Source of the DNA: Flavobacteriia bacterium
GTDB lineage: Bacteria > Bacteroidota > Bacteroidia > Flavobacteriales_D > Crocinitomicaceae
Reading direction: 5' to 3'
Length of the DNA: 64,000 bases
Assembly (NCBI GenBank): GCA_947462925.1
Contig: CANHQP010000004.1
Coordinates: 1 to 64,000, forward strand
In this document: positions 27,355-37,500 of the stretch, one piece after another
Layout: each line of letters opens with the position of its first letter
Position numbering within the stretch: the stretch's first letter is position 1
The notes under the pieces: model-generated
The model's database searches: none
What the model was told of the DNA's origin: nothing
Seen by the model: only the letters and a program-made list of their open reading frames with translations
Position numbers and translations under genes: made by a program

Positions 27355-29250
27355 ATGGTCAAAAAGCTTTTCGTACAATATTTCAAACTGTTTTTATTTT
27401 GGATTTTAGTATTTGATTTTCAAAGAATTGTTTTTTCAATCCACAATTGGAACAAATTTGAAGGTGTCTCATTTGGAGAATGGTTGGGCGCTTTTTTCTA
27501 TTCAATTAAGTTAGATTTAGGCACAGCGGGAGCCCTCGTTATTTTGCCAGCGCTACTTTTGACCTTCAGATTAATTTCTGATTCAAAATGGATCAATCGC
27601 TTTTTCTACGGTATTTTATTTTTTGAAGCACTTTTTGTTGCGCTCATTCACAGCGGTGAAGTAAATGCCTACGGCGAATGGAACCACAAACTGACTTCTC
27701 GTGTTTTCATGCATTTAGGCAATCCCGATGAGGTTTTCAGAACGGCGGATTACAGTATGACAATTTGGTATTTCGTTTTCCTTTTCTTGGAATTGGTTTT
27801 TGCGTGGAAATTAATGCGCTTTTTATTCAAATTTCAAGATCAAATTTCATTCAAAAAATGGTTTATTGCGCTTCCAGTTTCTCTAATGTCTTTCAGTATT
27901 TTAGGTTCCAGTGCTTTCTTATTACTCCGTGGTGGATTGCAACCCATTCCAATGAATATCAATGCAGCTACTTATTCAAATAATCCTGTGTCAAATGATT
28001 TATCGATCAATTCATTGTACTTTTTCGGAAAAAGTTATTTGTTGTACAACCGCAGTGAAATCGATGAATACATGCCGAAAATCAATCCGAAATTGGCAAA
28101 GAAAATCACGGATGATTTGATGGGTTATCCTAAAAACCACGACAATTATTTTTTGAAAACAAATCGTCCCAATGTGGTTTTCATCGTTTTGGAAGGTTGG
28201 TCTGGTGAAGCAATCAGCTGTTTGAGCAAAACCAACACCGACGAAGTCAGCCACGGAGTGAATTCAACCCCAAATTTCGATAAAATTGCCAACGAAGGAA
28301 TTTTGTTCACCAATATTTTCGCTACCAGTGGAACTTCAGAAATTGGTAATTCGAGTATTTTCAGCGGTTTTCCTGGAATTCCAGAAGTTTCAATCACCAT
28401 GCAACCAGAAAAACACCGAAAGTTGCGCTCGTTGAATCAAGATTTGGAAGCTTGGGGCTACAACACCAACTACATGTTTAGCGGCGATTTAAAATACGGA
28501 AACATTGGCGGTTATTTCATGGATCACGGATTTGATGTCGTGAAAGACGAAAGTGATTTTCCATCAGATTTACCTCGCGGAAAGTTAAATTTTTACGACG
28601 AAGATTTATACAAGTTTTTGGTCGAGGCGATGAATAAATCCAAACAACCGTTCATGCATTGCGCCTTTACCGGAAGTACGCATTCACCTTACGATCAACC
28701 GAAAGCCAAACGTGGACAAGTTTTCTCAGGTGTTGAATCTGATTTCATGAACGCATTGGTGTATTCCGATGAAGCAATGGGAAAATTCATCCAAAATTGC
28801 AGAAAACAACCTTGGTTCGAAAACACACTTTTCGTTTTTGTGGCCGACCACGGACATCCTACGCCAACCGTGACCAATCCATCGAGTTCGATTTACAACC
28901 ACATTCCATTGCTTTTCTGGGGAAATGCCATCAAAGAAGAATACCGCGGAAAGAAAATGAATGTGTTGGGTTCGCAAGCAGATATCGCTGCCACTTTGTT
29001 ATATCAAATGGGAGGAAATTCAGACCAATATCCTTGGAGCAAAGATTTGATGAATCCAAACGTTCCTGAGTTTGCCTTGCACACCATCACAAGAGGTTAC
29101 GGCTGGATTACGCCGAAAGGAAACATGACCTACGAAATGCAATCAGCGGTTTTTGTAGAAGACAATTTCCCCAAAAATGTGCGGTTTAAGGAACATCAAA
29201 ATTGCTTTGCGTTTTTGACGGAGGTTTATGGGTATTACAAGTCGCTGTAA
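27355..29250 (+). CDS. LtaS-like sulfatase-fold membrane transferase
   Basis: 631 residues. The N-terminal ~200 residues contain five hydrophobic helices (about 9-27, 54-73, 83-99, 133-157, 170-191), then a periplasmic alkaline-phosphatase/sulfatase domain. Metal and nucleophile sites are visible: Glu280 in FIVLEGWSGE, Thr327 in ATSGTSEIGNSS, and VADHGHP near 500. This architecture matches lipoteichoic-acid synthase/phosphoglycerol transferase family members. In a Gram-negative host without lipoteichoic acid, it probably adds a phospho-alcohol group (phosphoglycerol or phosphoethanolamine) to a surface glycan or lipid. Donor and acceptor cannot be read from sequence. Confidence 0.85.
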   Translation: MVKKLFVQYFKLFLFWILVFDFQRIVFSIHNWNKFEGVSFGEWLGAFFYSIKLDLGTAGALVILPALLLTFRLISDSKWINRFFYGILFFEALFVALIHSGEVNAYGEWNHKLTSRVFMHLGNPDEVFRTADYSMTIWYFVFLFLELVFAWKLMRFLFKFQDQISFKKWFIALPVSLMSFSILGSSAFLLLRGGLQPIPMNINAATYSNNPVSNDLSINSLYFFGKSYLLYNRSEIDEYMPKINPKLAKKITDDLMGYPKNHDNYFLKTNRPNVVFIVLEGWSGEAISCLSKTNTDEVSHGVNSTPNFDKIANEGILFTNIFATSGTSEIGNSSIFSGFPGIPEVSITMQPEKHRKLRSLNQDLEAWGYNTNYMFSGDLKYGNIGGYFMDHGFDVVKDESDFPSDLPRGKLNFYDEDLYKFLVEAMNKSKQPFMHCAFTGSTHSPYDQPKAKRGQVFSGVESDFMNALVYSDEAMGKFIQNCRKQPWFENTLFVFVADHGHPTPTVTNPSSSIYNHIPLLFWGNAIKEEYRGKKMNVLGSQADIAATLLYQMGGNSDQYPWSKDLMNPNVPEFALHTITRGYGWITPKGNMTYEMQSAVFVEDNFPKNVRFKEHQNCFAFLTEVYGYYKSL

Positions 29251-30106
29251 CTAGTTGAAAATTGCTTTCAGAATATTTTCAACAGAGTCTTTATCCATTT
29301 TAGTGAATGCAAACCACTTTTTACCCAAATCTTTTAGTGATGCACCAATATGATAGATCGTATTTTTGTCGATAATTAAAAATCGGTCATGGCTTTTTGC
29401 AAAAGATTGAATTTCAAATCCGCCATATTGTTCATTTGCTTTTTTGATGTCTAAATCTAATTGCTTGCTTAGGTTTTTCGAGTATAAAATGACTTTTACT
29501 TTTTTATTTTTTTTTGGACAAATGCGTGAGCGTGGTTTCGTCAATGTAATTGTCAATAAGGATGATTTCTTCTTTTGTTTTTTTGATGATTTCTGAGAAA
29601 AACGCATACGCGTCAAATATTTGTCCATCGAAAAAGATACCTTGGTTGGGAAGTTCTTGCGTTTTGAGTTGAAGAGAAATTTGTCGAACTTCTTTACTCA
29701 AGTTTTCGTAATTGCTTTCAATTCTGTCCATGCGCTGATTCATCACATAACCTTTTAGTAAATAATCACGCAAAACATTCGTTGCCCAAATTCTGAATTG
29801 TGTTCCTTGTTTGGAATTAACGCGATATCCAACGGAAATTATAGCATCTAGATTATAATAATCAATCACCCTTTGTACTTTTCGCCCCGATTCAATTTGA
29901 ACTGTTGTATTTTTTGCAACAGTTGCTTCTTGATTTAATTCACCCTCTCGGAAAACATTTGTTAAGTGTCTTGAAATTACAGATTTGTCTCTATTAAATA
30001 ACTGAGCCATCTGATTTAAAGTAAGCCAAACGGTATCTTCATCTAATCTAACTTCAATGTGTTCCGCAAGTTCGCCCGATTGGAATAGTACAATTTCATT
30101 CTTCAT
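29251..30106 (-). pseudogene. RhuM-family protein gene, frameshifted at an A9 run
   Basis: The 5' part (30106 to 29504, 200 residues) is a typical RhuM-family N-terminal region: DEDTVWLTLNQMAQLFNRDKSVISRHL is a DNA-binding-like segment (ends DEDTVWLT and ISRHL), then GTQFRIWATNVLRDYLLKGY and FFDGQIFDAYAF. It stops at LTHLSKKK. The expected continuation, KVKVILYSKNL...HDRFLIID...HIGASLKDLGKKWFAF, is present directly downstream in the +1 frame. The break lies in nine consecutive A (minus strand, 29507-29515). Removing one A restores a 284-residue protein. The gene is therefore broken, mis-sequenced, or read by transcript slippage. RhuM proteins are mobile-island genes of uncertain function; no island partner is visible here. 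Confidence 0.8.
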
Positions 30107-30215
30107 AATACTAAAGATAAGGAAATTATATAAAAGATGTTCTTCTATGATACCTTAATTCAAGGGAGTTACTGATTTTCACAAAAAAATCCCAAATTAA
30201 AGTAGGATAACTTCG

Positions 30216-30223
30216 TATCTTTG
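30216..30223 (+). promoter_or_regulatory. Candidate -7 box TATCTTTG upstream of rlmN
   Basis: TATCTTTG is an exact TAnnTTTG match ending 18 bases before the rlmN ATG. A -33 TTG is not evident. Confidence 0.5.
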
Positions 30224-30241
30224 CAATTCGAAAAGTGATTC

Positions 30242-31315
30242 ATGCAAAATTCCAAACAAAATATTCGCAATCTTAATTTCCCGGAAATTAAAGCACAGTT
30301 CGAGGCGATGGGTGAAAAATCGTTTCGTGCCAAGCAAGTTTTTGAATGGTTGTGGAAAAAAAATGCTGGAACTTTTGAGGAAATGTCCAATTTGAGCAAA
30401 GATTTGCGTGATAAATTGGAAACACATTTCTTCATTGATAAAATCGTACTCGACGACCAACAAATCAGTTCAGACAAAACCATCAAGTGTGCGTTTGAAG
30501 TGGAACCAGGAAAAGTCGTTGAAGGCGTTTTGATTCCAACAACCAATCGCACCACGGCTTGTATTTCCTCACAAGTAGGTTGCAGTTTGTCGTGTACTTT
30601 TTGCGCCACAGGAAAATTGAAATTAATGCGCAACTTGACCGCTGGAGAAATTGTGGATCAGGTGGTTTATTTGCGCGATCAAGCTGAAAATCGATACAGA
30701 CAAACGTTGACAAACATTGTCTATATGGGTATGGGCGAACCGTTGTTGAATTACAAAAACGTGTTGCGTTCCACAGAAATGTTGACTTCCGAAGAAGGTT
30801 TGGGAATTTCTCCGCGCAGAATTACGGTTTCTACAGCAGGAATTGCCAAAATGATCAAAAAATTGGGCGACGACCAAGTGAAATTCAATTTGGCGCTTTC
30901 GCTCCATGCTGCAAATGACAAAAAACGCAGTCAAATAATGGAAATAAACGACTCCAACGATTTGGAATCTTTGCGTGAAGCATTGGAATATTTCCACGAA
31001 AAAACGGGTTCTCGTGTGACGTTCGAATACATTATTTTCAAGGATTTCAACGACAATTTGGAAGACGCGCAAGAATTAGCAGCTTTTTGCCGATGCGTTC
31101 CTTGTAAAATCAATATCATAGAATACAATCCAATCGACGATGGTGGTTTCAAACAAGCTGATCCAATCAAAGTAGATGCTTTCGCGAAATATTTGGAAGA
31201 GCGAAATTTGGTGGTCAACATCCGTCGAAGCAGAGGAAAAGACATCGACGCCGCCTGCGGACAATTGGCGAACAAAAACAAAGCGATTCCGCTGGAAGAA
31301 AGACAATTGAAATAG
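30242..31315 (+). CDS. rlmN: 23S rRNA (adenine2503-C2)-methyltransferase RlmN
   Basis: 357 residues. A radical-SAM enzyme that methylates C2 of A2503 in 23S rRNA and A37 in some tRNAs. The [4Fe-4S] ligands are Cys114, Cys118 and Cys121 (GCSLSCTFCATG); the methyl-carrying Cys339 is in DAACGQLA near the C terminus; GMGEPLLNY and RRITVSTAG are the SAM-binding parts. N-terminal helical domain (about 10-60) has FRAKQVFEWLWKK. Length typical. A repeat begins directly at its stop codon. Confidence 0.95.
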   Translation: MQNSKQNIRNLNFPEIKAQFEAMGEKSFRAKQVFEWLWKKNAGTFEEMSNLSKDLRDKLETHFFIDKIVLDDQQISSDKTIKCAFEVEPGKVVEGVLIPTTNRTTACISSQVGCSLSCTFCATGKLKLMRNLTAGEIVDQVVYLRDQAENRYRQTLTNIVYMGMGEPLLNYKNVLRSTEMLTSEEGLGISPRRITVSTAGIAKMIKKLGDDQVKFNLALSLHAANDKKRSQIMEINDSNDLESLREALEYFHEKTGSRVTFEYIIFKDFNDNLEDAQELAAFCRCVPCKINIIEYNPIDDGGFKQADPIKVDAFAKYLEERNLVVNIRRSRGKDIDAACGQLANKNKAIPLEERQLK

Positions 31316-31508
31316 ACCCGCTTCGCTATAAGATATTAGGATTTTAAGATATTAAGAGGCGTTGCTGTGCAACTTTAGGACTGAATACTTTCGGTTGCTT
31401 CGCAACTTTAGATTATCTCAAAATCTCAAGAAAATTGAAAGTCTTAAAATCCTAATATCATAACATCCTAATATCTATTGTTCTAATATCCTAGCATCTT
31501 AAAATCTT
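31315..31508 (+). repeat. Dispersed ~150-bp repeat, copy 2, with AT-rich tandem tail
   Basis: Starts GACCCGCTTCGCTATAAGAT at the rlmN stop, contains GTTGC-rich hairpins (CGTTGCTGTGCAAC, GGTTGCTTCGCAACT) and AGTCTTAAAATCCTAATATC, in the same order as the inverse copy at 4650-4793. From about 31441 it runs into variants of CTTAAAATCCTAATATC that continue to ~31508 and encode the last eight or so codons of the minus-strand subtilase. It replaces ordinary intergenic sequence between rlmN and the peptidase. Confidence 0.75.
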
Positions 31509-33156
31509 CTCGCCCATCTTCCGCGATCAATTTCAAAAAACAAATCCCTTTCGCGGTATAAAACTTGCCAATCGAAATCAAATTTTGTCCTTTTTCGATT
31601 TTCATTTCTCCGCTGTAAATTGATTGTCCGAGCGTGTTGCTGATTTCAATTTGAATCACTTGCGAAACGTCGCTGTTGAGCAAAACTTTCAATCCATTTT
31701 CATCCATCGGATTTGGATAATACGCGATGATTTCAAAATTCAGGGGTTGTTCTTGGTTTCCTAGAATGTCTGTGTAAGCCTTGCGAAAGTTTGGAATTCC
31801 GTAACCCATCAAAGAATCTGGAGTGTTATATTGATGTGCTGATTTTTGAATTAAATCAATGATTTCCATGTTGTTTAAATTTGGAAATGCTTGCCACAAA
31901 CAAGCAGACATCCCAGCCATCATGGGTGAACTGAAAGAAGTGCCATTGGCTCGCACCACTTTTTCGTAGTAAGGAATGTATAGATACGTTTGGAAACCGA
32001 CAGAAGCCACATTGGGTTTCACATCGCCATCACTTGCGGGACCAACGCTGCTGAAAAAAGCATAATTTCCCAAGCTGTCCACTGCGCCAACAGTCAAAAT
32101 GCTGTCTGCATCCGCAGGCGTTGAAATGTATTTCCAATCGTTCGCACCAGAATTTCCGGCACTCGCAACTACCAAAATTCCTTTGGAGGCTGCGATATCT
32201 GCTGCTTTGGCGATGCGCGTGGTATTTCCGTCCATTTGCGCATAAGTGTGATTTTGTAAACTGTCGTCAAATTGAGTGTAGCCCAAACTGGAGTTGATGA
32301 TGTCAACGCCAGCGCTGTCAGCATATTCAGCAGCAGTTACCCAATTGTCTTCTTCTATGATGTTTTCTTTATCCGCATCTTCACTTCTTAAAAGGTGAAA
32401 CTTGGCTTTAGTTGCAGTTCCATAATAAACGCCGTCGATTTTTCCAGCAATGGTTGAAAGCACTGCCGCACCGTGAAAATGATCCCAATAAACATCGCCG
32501 TCGTGGTCCACAAAATCTTTGGTAGAAAGAATGCGATTTTCTTGAAACAAATGATTGAAACAAGCCATTTCTTGCACGGTTTCAAAGCCTGAATCAAAAA
32601 CCGCGATCGTCATGCCTTCACCATTTAAACCCAATTCGTGTAAATATTCAATTTGGTGTAAATGATTTTGGTTGTAGGAATACCCATAAGGATAATGGCT
32701 GTTGTTGCTGATTTCAATGTTGTTTTTCGGCTCGATTTCGAAAGTAGTTTCATTAGGATCTTTGGTATTTGATAATTGTAGTTTTTGCACGATTTCAATT
32801 TGTTGCACAAAAGGCAATTGCATAATTTGATTTAAATCATTGGTATCGTAACAACTGATTGTAATGGCGTTGAACCACTTCGAAGGATTGATAAATTGAA
32901 CGGATGGAAAAACAGTAATTTGGTCTATATACGATTGATTCACTGGTAAATCTTGCTCAGAAATTGGAGTTTGACTCTTTGTCCTGCGCGCAATGGCTTT
33001 GAAAGACAAAAATTGTTCAGGCTCATCGATGGAGTAGGGTGAATTGTTTTTGTCTGTGAATTGAATCCAATATTTTAGGGTGTCTTGTTGTGCGCATAAG
33101 TTTTCCACTAAAATTAGAAATATGCTTATTAACAATACTTTAAATGAAATATTCAT
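31483..33156 (-). CDS. S8 subtilisin-like protease with T9SS sorting domain
   Basis: 557 residues with a signal peptide (about 1-22). The catalytic triad is Asp188 (AVFDSGFE), His228 (HFHGAAVLS) and Ser407 (NGTSFSSPMMAG), with oxyanion Asn335 in SAGNSG. Residues ~25-130 resemble an inhibitory propeptide. The C terminus (YYPNPMDENGLKVLL ... GICFLKLIAEDG) is a type A T9SS sorting domain, so the enzyme should be exported to the surface or medium. The very last residues (DFKMLGY) are encoded by repeat DNA that extends from the rlmN side, so the natural C terminus may have been altered. Confidence 0.9.
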   Translation of the reverse strand: MNISFKVLLISIFLILVENLCAQQDTLKYWIQFTDKNNSPYSIDEPEQFLSFKAIARRTKSQTPISEQDLPVNQSYIDQITVFPSVQFINPSKWFNAITISCYDTNDLNQIMQLPFVQQIEIVQKLQLSNTKDPNETTFEIEPKNNIEISNNSHYPYGYSYNQNHLHQIEYLHELGLNGEGMTIAVFDSGFETVQEMACFNHLFQENRILSTKDFVDHDGDVYWDHFHGAAVLSTIAGKIDGVYYGTATKAKFHLLRSEDADKENIIEEDNWVTAAEYADSAGVDIINSSLGYTQFDDSLQNHTYAQMDGNTTRIAKAADIAASKGILVVASAGNSGANDWKYISTPADADSILTVGAVDSLGNYAFFSSVGPASDGDVKPNVASVGFQTYLYIPYYEKVVRANGTSFSSPMMAGMSACLWQAFPNLNNMEIIDLIQKSAHQYNTPDSLMGYGIPNFRKAYTDILGNQEQPLNFEIIAYYPNPMDENGLKVLLNSDVSQVIQIEISNTLGQSIYSGEMKIEKGQNLISIGKFYTAKGICFLKLIAEDGREDFKMLGY

Positions 33157-33237
33157 TCATTTCTTTTTTTAGAGTTGATACCAAAGATAAAACACAATCG
33201 TCAAATTTTCAAAAAAATCATTTCTTTTGTATCTGAA

Positions 33238-33408
33238 ATGAAAACAATGATTGAAAATCCATTGATATTTTCCTTGATTCCAGCTTTGGTTCTTGGAATT
33301 TTGAATGGTTGGTATTGGCGTAAACAAGGTTACAAAGGGTGGCATTTGTTTTATTTGGGTACAATGGCGTTTTATGCGTTAAGCGTGATGATTTTGAAAA
33401 AAATCTGA
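33238..33408 (+). CDS. Small membrane protein
   Basis: 56 residues from the ATG that starts MKTMIENPLIFSLIPALV; a 21-residue longer version is less plausible. Two hydrophobic stretches flank a basic turn: IFSLIPALVLGILNGWYW and LFYLGTMAFYALSVMIL, separated by RKQGYKGWH. The balanced two-helix hairpin and positive-inside loop suggest a real small inner-membrane protein, but there is no recognised family and no operon partner. Confidence 0.5.
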   Translation: MKTMIENPLIFSLIPALVLGILNGWYWRKQGYKGWHLFYLGTMAFYALSVMILKKI

Positions 33409-33421
33409 TTTTAACTTTTTT

Positions 33422-33447
33422 GTTCCTTTTGCTTGATCAAAACGAAC
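33422..33447. other. Hairpin in gap 33409-33801
   Basis: GTTC-C-TTTTG / CAAAA-C-GAAC form a stem with one C-C mismatch around a CTTGAT loop. No T run follows directly. The neighbouring AACCCAAAAATCAAGGC phrase resembles strings common in flavobacterial intergenic DNA. Confidence 0.5.
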
Positions 33448-33474
33448 CCAAAAATCAAGGCTTTCTCATCAAGT

Positions 33475-33522
33475 TAAAGCGCAAATTTTCGCATGAATTA
33501 AATTTTTGTATCATGCGCTTTA
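33475..33522. other. Pair of mutually exclusive stem-loops in gap 33409-33801
   Basis: TAAAGCGCA (33475-33483) can pair with TGCGCTTTA (33514-33522), and CGCATGA (33490-33496) can pair with TCATGCG (33511-33517). Both use the same 3' arm, so only one can form at once. The rest of the 393-base gap holds no gene; near its end TATATTCG (about 33773) is a one-mismatch -7 box ahead of the EI24 gene. Confidence 0.5.
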
Positions 33523-33801
33523 TTTTAAAATCTTCTGAAAACGTGATTTTATCGGTGATCTACTTCACTAGCGCTGCGTAGCTTCCTCTAAAAGTCTATA
33601 TTTTCAGTTCACTTTTAAAAACCTTTCTTCCAAGGTCGTAAGTATGAACTTTGAATTCAAATCGATTTAATCTTAGCCAAATCAAACAATTAATTTTCAT
33701 GATTTAATTTCATTTTAAATAAAACAACTGTCGTTTTTCAACGATTATTCTCTCCTTTGCTTGAATTTTCCTATATTCGTATCCTCTAAAATGTAGATGG
33801 A

Positions 33802-34530
33802 ATGAATGCGATTAATGATCATTTTTTTGCCCTGAAATTGTCAGTTTTACAATTGGCTAAAGGTAAAATTTGGTTGTACATCATTCCTCCTGTAGCGGTG
33901 GCGCTTTTCTTTTACAGTATTTTCGCTTTTTTTCACAACATTTCTGAAGGTGCAGAAGTGGCCAAAAAATTGCCTTGGGTAGGAGAATATGTAACTACTG
34001 GTGTTCAAAAAACCATCGGTTTCATGGTTTGGATCACGGACGAATTTTACAAATTTTTCATTCTCACCTTGCTTTCGCCTATCAATTGTTTGTTGTCAGA
34101 AAAAGTGGACAATGAAGTCACAGGGGCTAAATTTGACGGTGGCTTTGTCCGCGTCATGAAAGACATTGGACGAGCGATTTTCTTGCTTTTCTTCACTTTG
34201 ATGCTCAATTTTTTGGCAATGTTTATCTGGTATATTTTAGCATGGATTTTTAATTTTCATGTCATTGACAGCATCGTTTATTTTGTCATCGGCGCATTCT
34301 TTGTTGGATTTTCGTTTTATGATTTTAGCCTTGAAAGATACGGTGTTGGTTTTTTTGGAACAATTGAATTTGGTTTTGAAAGGATGCTATACATGCTGCT
34401 CACTGGTTCAGTTTTCAGTTTAATTTATATGATTCCAGTTGTAGGTTTAATTCTTGCACCATTTCTAGTGACAATATTAAGTACGATTGTTTACACCAAA
34501 ATGAATCAAAAAATTCCCCAAAATTTATAA
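33802..34530 (+). CDS. EI24/CysZ-like integral membrane protein
   Basis: 242 residues with four to five hydrophobic helices: about 22-45, 67-90, 108-150 (a long pair) and 195-235. SPINCLLSEKVDNEVTG (about 93-109), FYDFSLERYGVGFF (about 172-185) and IPVVGLILAPFLVT (about 214-228) are the conserved phrases of the EI24 domain family. CysZ members move sulfate into the cell; other members have no known substrate. It lies 18 bases before the methylmalonyl-CoA mutase gene and may be co-transcribed, with no evident functional connection. Confidence 0.75.
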   Translation: MNAINDHFFALKLSVLQLAKGKIWLYIIPPVAVALFFYSIFAFFHNISEGAEVAKKLPWVGEYVTTGVQKTIGFMVWITDEFYKFFILTLLSPINCLLSEKVDNEVTGAKFDGGFVRVMKDIGRAIFLLFFTLMLNFLAMFIWYILAWIFNFHVIDSIVYFVIGAFFVGFSFYDFSLERYGVGFFGTIEFGFERMLYMLLTGSVFSLIYMIPVVGLILAPFLVTILSTIVYTKMNQKIPQNL

Positions 34531-34548
34531 ACAAACGGTCAAAAACCA

Positions 34549-37500
34549 ATGAAAAAACTTTTTGAAGCATTCTCAAAATCATCTAAACAACAATGGGTTG
34601 ATCTTTTAACCAAAGAGTTGAAAGGCGCTGATTTTGAAAGCAATTTACACAAACAAAATGTGATTGAACAATTGACTTTTCCAAGTTATTTTCATTCGGA
34701 AGATGCCAAGAAAAGCCAACAAGTTCCGGGTAAATTTCCATACACACGCGGCTATGTTTTTGACAACAATGACTGGAATATTGGGACTTATTTATTGGTA
34801 AAAGAAGAAAAAGTTGCCAATGAAAAAGCATTGAAAATCTTGAATGAAGGAACCAATTCCTTGATTTTAGATGTAAGCCAAAAATCAACATTTTCGTTGG
34901 ATATTTTACTTTCAGAGGTTGGTGTTCAATACATTCGCACGTATTTTATTGTGACTTCTGAATCGCAAATGGAATCCATTTTGAGTTGGTTCGAAAATCA
35001 ACCGAAAGCATTTGTTGGTTTTTATTTCAATCCTTTGGCTTCGAGAACTGAAATTCCTGCAATTGCTACTTCTGTTCAAGCGAGATTGTTTGAAGTAGAT
35101 GCATATTCAGTCCAACAAGCGGGAGCAAACGCAAGTCAAGAGTTGGCTTTTGCCTTGTCTTTGGGGAAAGCGTACATCGAAAAACAACTTGCGCAAAATA
35201 TTGAGTTGGATCAAGCTTTGGCTAACATGCATTTCACCTTTGGAATCGGAGCTGATTATTTGGTTGAAATTTCTAAATTTCGCGCTTTCAGAACATTGTG
35301 GGCAAAGTTGGTTCGAGATTTCAAACCAAAACACATTTGCAACGAAACAACTTTGATTACTGCAAAATCTGGTTTTGTCAACAAATCTTTGAAAGATCCT
35401 TATACCAATTTATTGCGTCAAACAACAGAAGCGATGTCTGCTGTCATTGGTGGCGCAGATCATTTATGGATTCAACCTTACAATGCACAATCCAACGAAG
35501 GAATTACGGATTTCACGCAACGCATGGCGACCAATATTTCTTTGTTGTTGAAAGATGAATCGTACTTAGACAAAGTAATCGACGCAGCAGGTGGAAGTTA
35601 CGCAATCGAATTTTTGACCGATTCCTTGTGCCAAAATGCGTGGGATATTTATACAGAAATTTCCAATTTAGGTGGAATCTTAAATGATTCGGCGCAAACT
35701 TGGTTTCAAACGGAAGTTTCGAAAATCGCACAAACTCGCATTGAAAAAATTGTCAATAAATCTCAAATAGTAATCGGAATTAATAAGTTTCCAAATCCGC
35801 AACAAACGGAAACAACTTGGGTAATTGACGAAAGCAAATATTTCGGTTTGAAAGCATTGAACTTGGAATTGGCTTTTGAAATGAACGGTGGAAAAGAAGA
35901 ACTTTCTAGTGCGAAAGCTGAAATCAAATTAGCTTCAAATTCGTTTAAAATCGAAGCTGAAAATCAAACAGGAACAACGATTGATGCTTATGAAACAGCA
36001 GAGAAAATTGTCTTGCAAAATTATTACCAAGCTTCTGACATTGCTGATGCAGAACAATTGGGCTACGTTTCAGGAATCGCACCTTATTTGCGTGGACCTT
36101 ATGGCTCTATGTATGCCATCCGCCCTTGGACAATTCGCCAATATGCAGGATTTTCCACAGCGGAAGATTCAAATGCTTTTTACCGACGAAATTTAGCTGC
36201 AGGACAAAAAGGATTGTCTGTTGCATTTGATTTAGCAACGCATCGCGGTTACGATTCTGACCACGAAAGGGTAGTGGGTGATGTCGGAAAAGCAGGAGTT
36301 GCCATCGATTCGATTTTGGATATGAAGATTTTATTCGACCAAATTCCTTTGGATGAAATGTCTGTTTCGATGACCATGAATGGCGCGGTGATTCCGATTA
36401 TGGCGTTTTATATTGTCGCTGCTGAAGAACAAGGTGTCAAACAAGAACAACTTTCAGGAACGATTCAGAATGATATTTTGAAAGAATTCATGGTGCGCAA
36501 CACGTACATTTATCCGCCTGCACCTTCAATGAAAATCATTTCTGATATTTTCGATTATACAGCTAAAAATATGCCTCGATTCAATTCGATTTCCATTTCA
36601 GGTTATCACATGCAAGAGGCTGGAGCAACTGCTGCGATTGAATTGGCTTACACTTTGGCTGATGGTTTGGAATATTTGCGTGCAGGAATCAAAGCTGGAA
36701 TGGATGTGGATGCATTTGCACCACGATTGAGTTTCTTTTGGGCCATCGGGATGAATCATTTCATGGAAATTGCCAAAATGCGCGCAGGAAGAATGATTTG
36801 GTCGAAATTGGTGAATCAATTCAAACCGAAGAATTCTAAATCTTTGGCTTTGAGGACCCATTGTCAGACTTCAGGTTGGAGTTTGACTGAGCAAGATCCT
36901 TTCAATAATGTGGCGAGAACATGTATTGAAGCGTTGGCAGCAGGTTTTGGAGGAACACAATCTCTACACACAAATGCATTAGATGAAGCGATTGCTTTGC
37001 CAACAGATTTCTCGGCGAGAATTGCCCGAAATACGCAAATTTATTTGCAAGAAGAAACCCAAATGACTTCTATCATCGATCCGTGGGGAGGTAGTTATTA
37101 TGTCGAAAAATTGACAGAAGATTTGATTCAAGAAGCTTGGAAATTAATCGAAGAAGTAGAGGAATTGGGTGGAATGGCGAAAGCAATTGAAACCGGAATT
37201 CCGAAAATGCGCATTGAAGAAGCTGCAGCGAGAAAACAAGCCAAAATCGATGCAGGAAGAGATATTATTGTGGGTGTGAATCGATATCAATTGGAAAAAG
37301 AAGAACCAATGGATATTTTAGACATCGACAATACCAAAGTGCGTTTAGGCCAAATCGAGCGCATTAATCAAATGAAAGCTGACCGAGATTCAGCGAAAGT
37401 GGATGCAAGTTTGAATCGCTTAGCTGAAATTGCTGCAAATGGCAATGGTAATTTATTAGAAGCCGCCGTTGAATGCGCGCGCAATCGAGCAACTTTAGGT

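Noticed and set aside
29504-29520. Programmed -1 ribosomal frameshift in the RhuM-family gene
   Set aside because: The -1 frame reaches a TAA within seven codons after the A run; only +1 or loss of one A reaches the conserved C-terminal half.
30623-31281. Two long minus-strand frames under rlmN
   Set aside because: They are antisense to a fully conserved rlmN and show no domain.
33339-33581. An 80-codon frame overlapping the small membrane protein gene
   Set aside because: It overlaps the better two-helix frame and then crosses the stem-loop region; no protein-like pattern.
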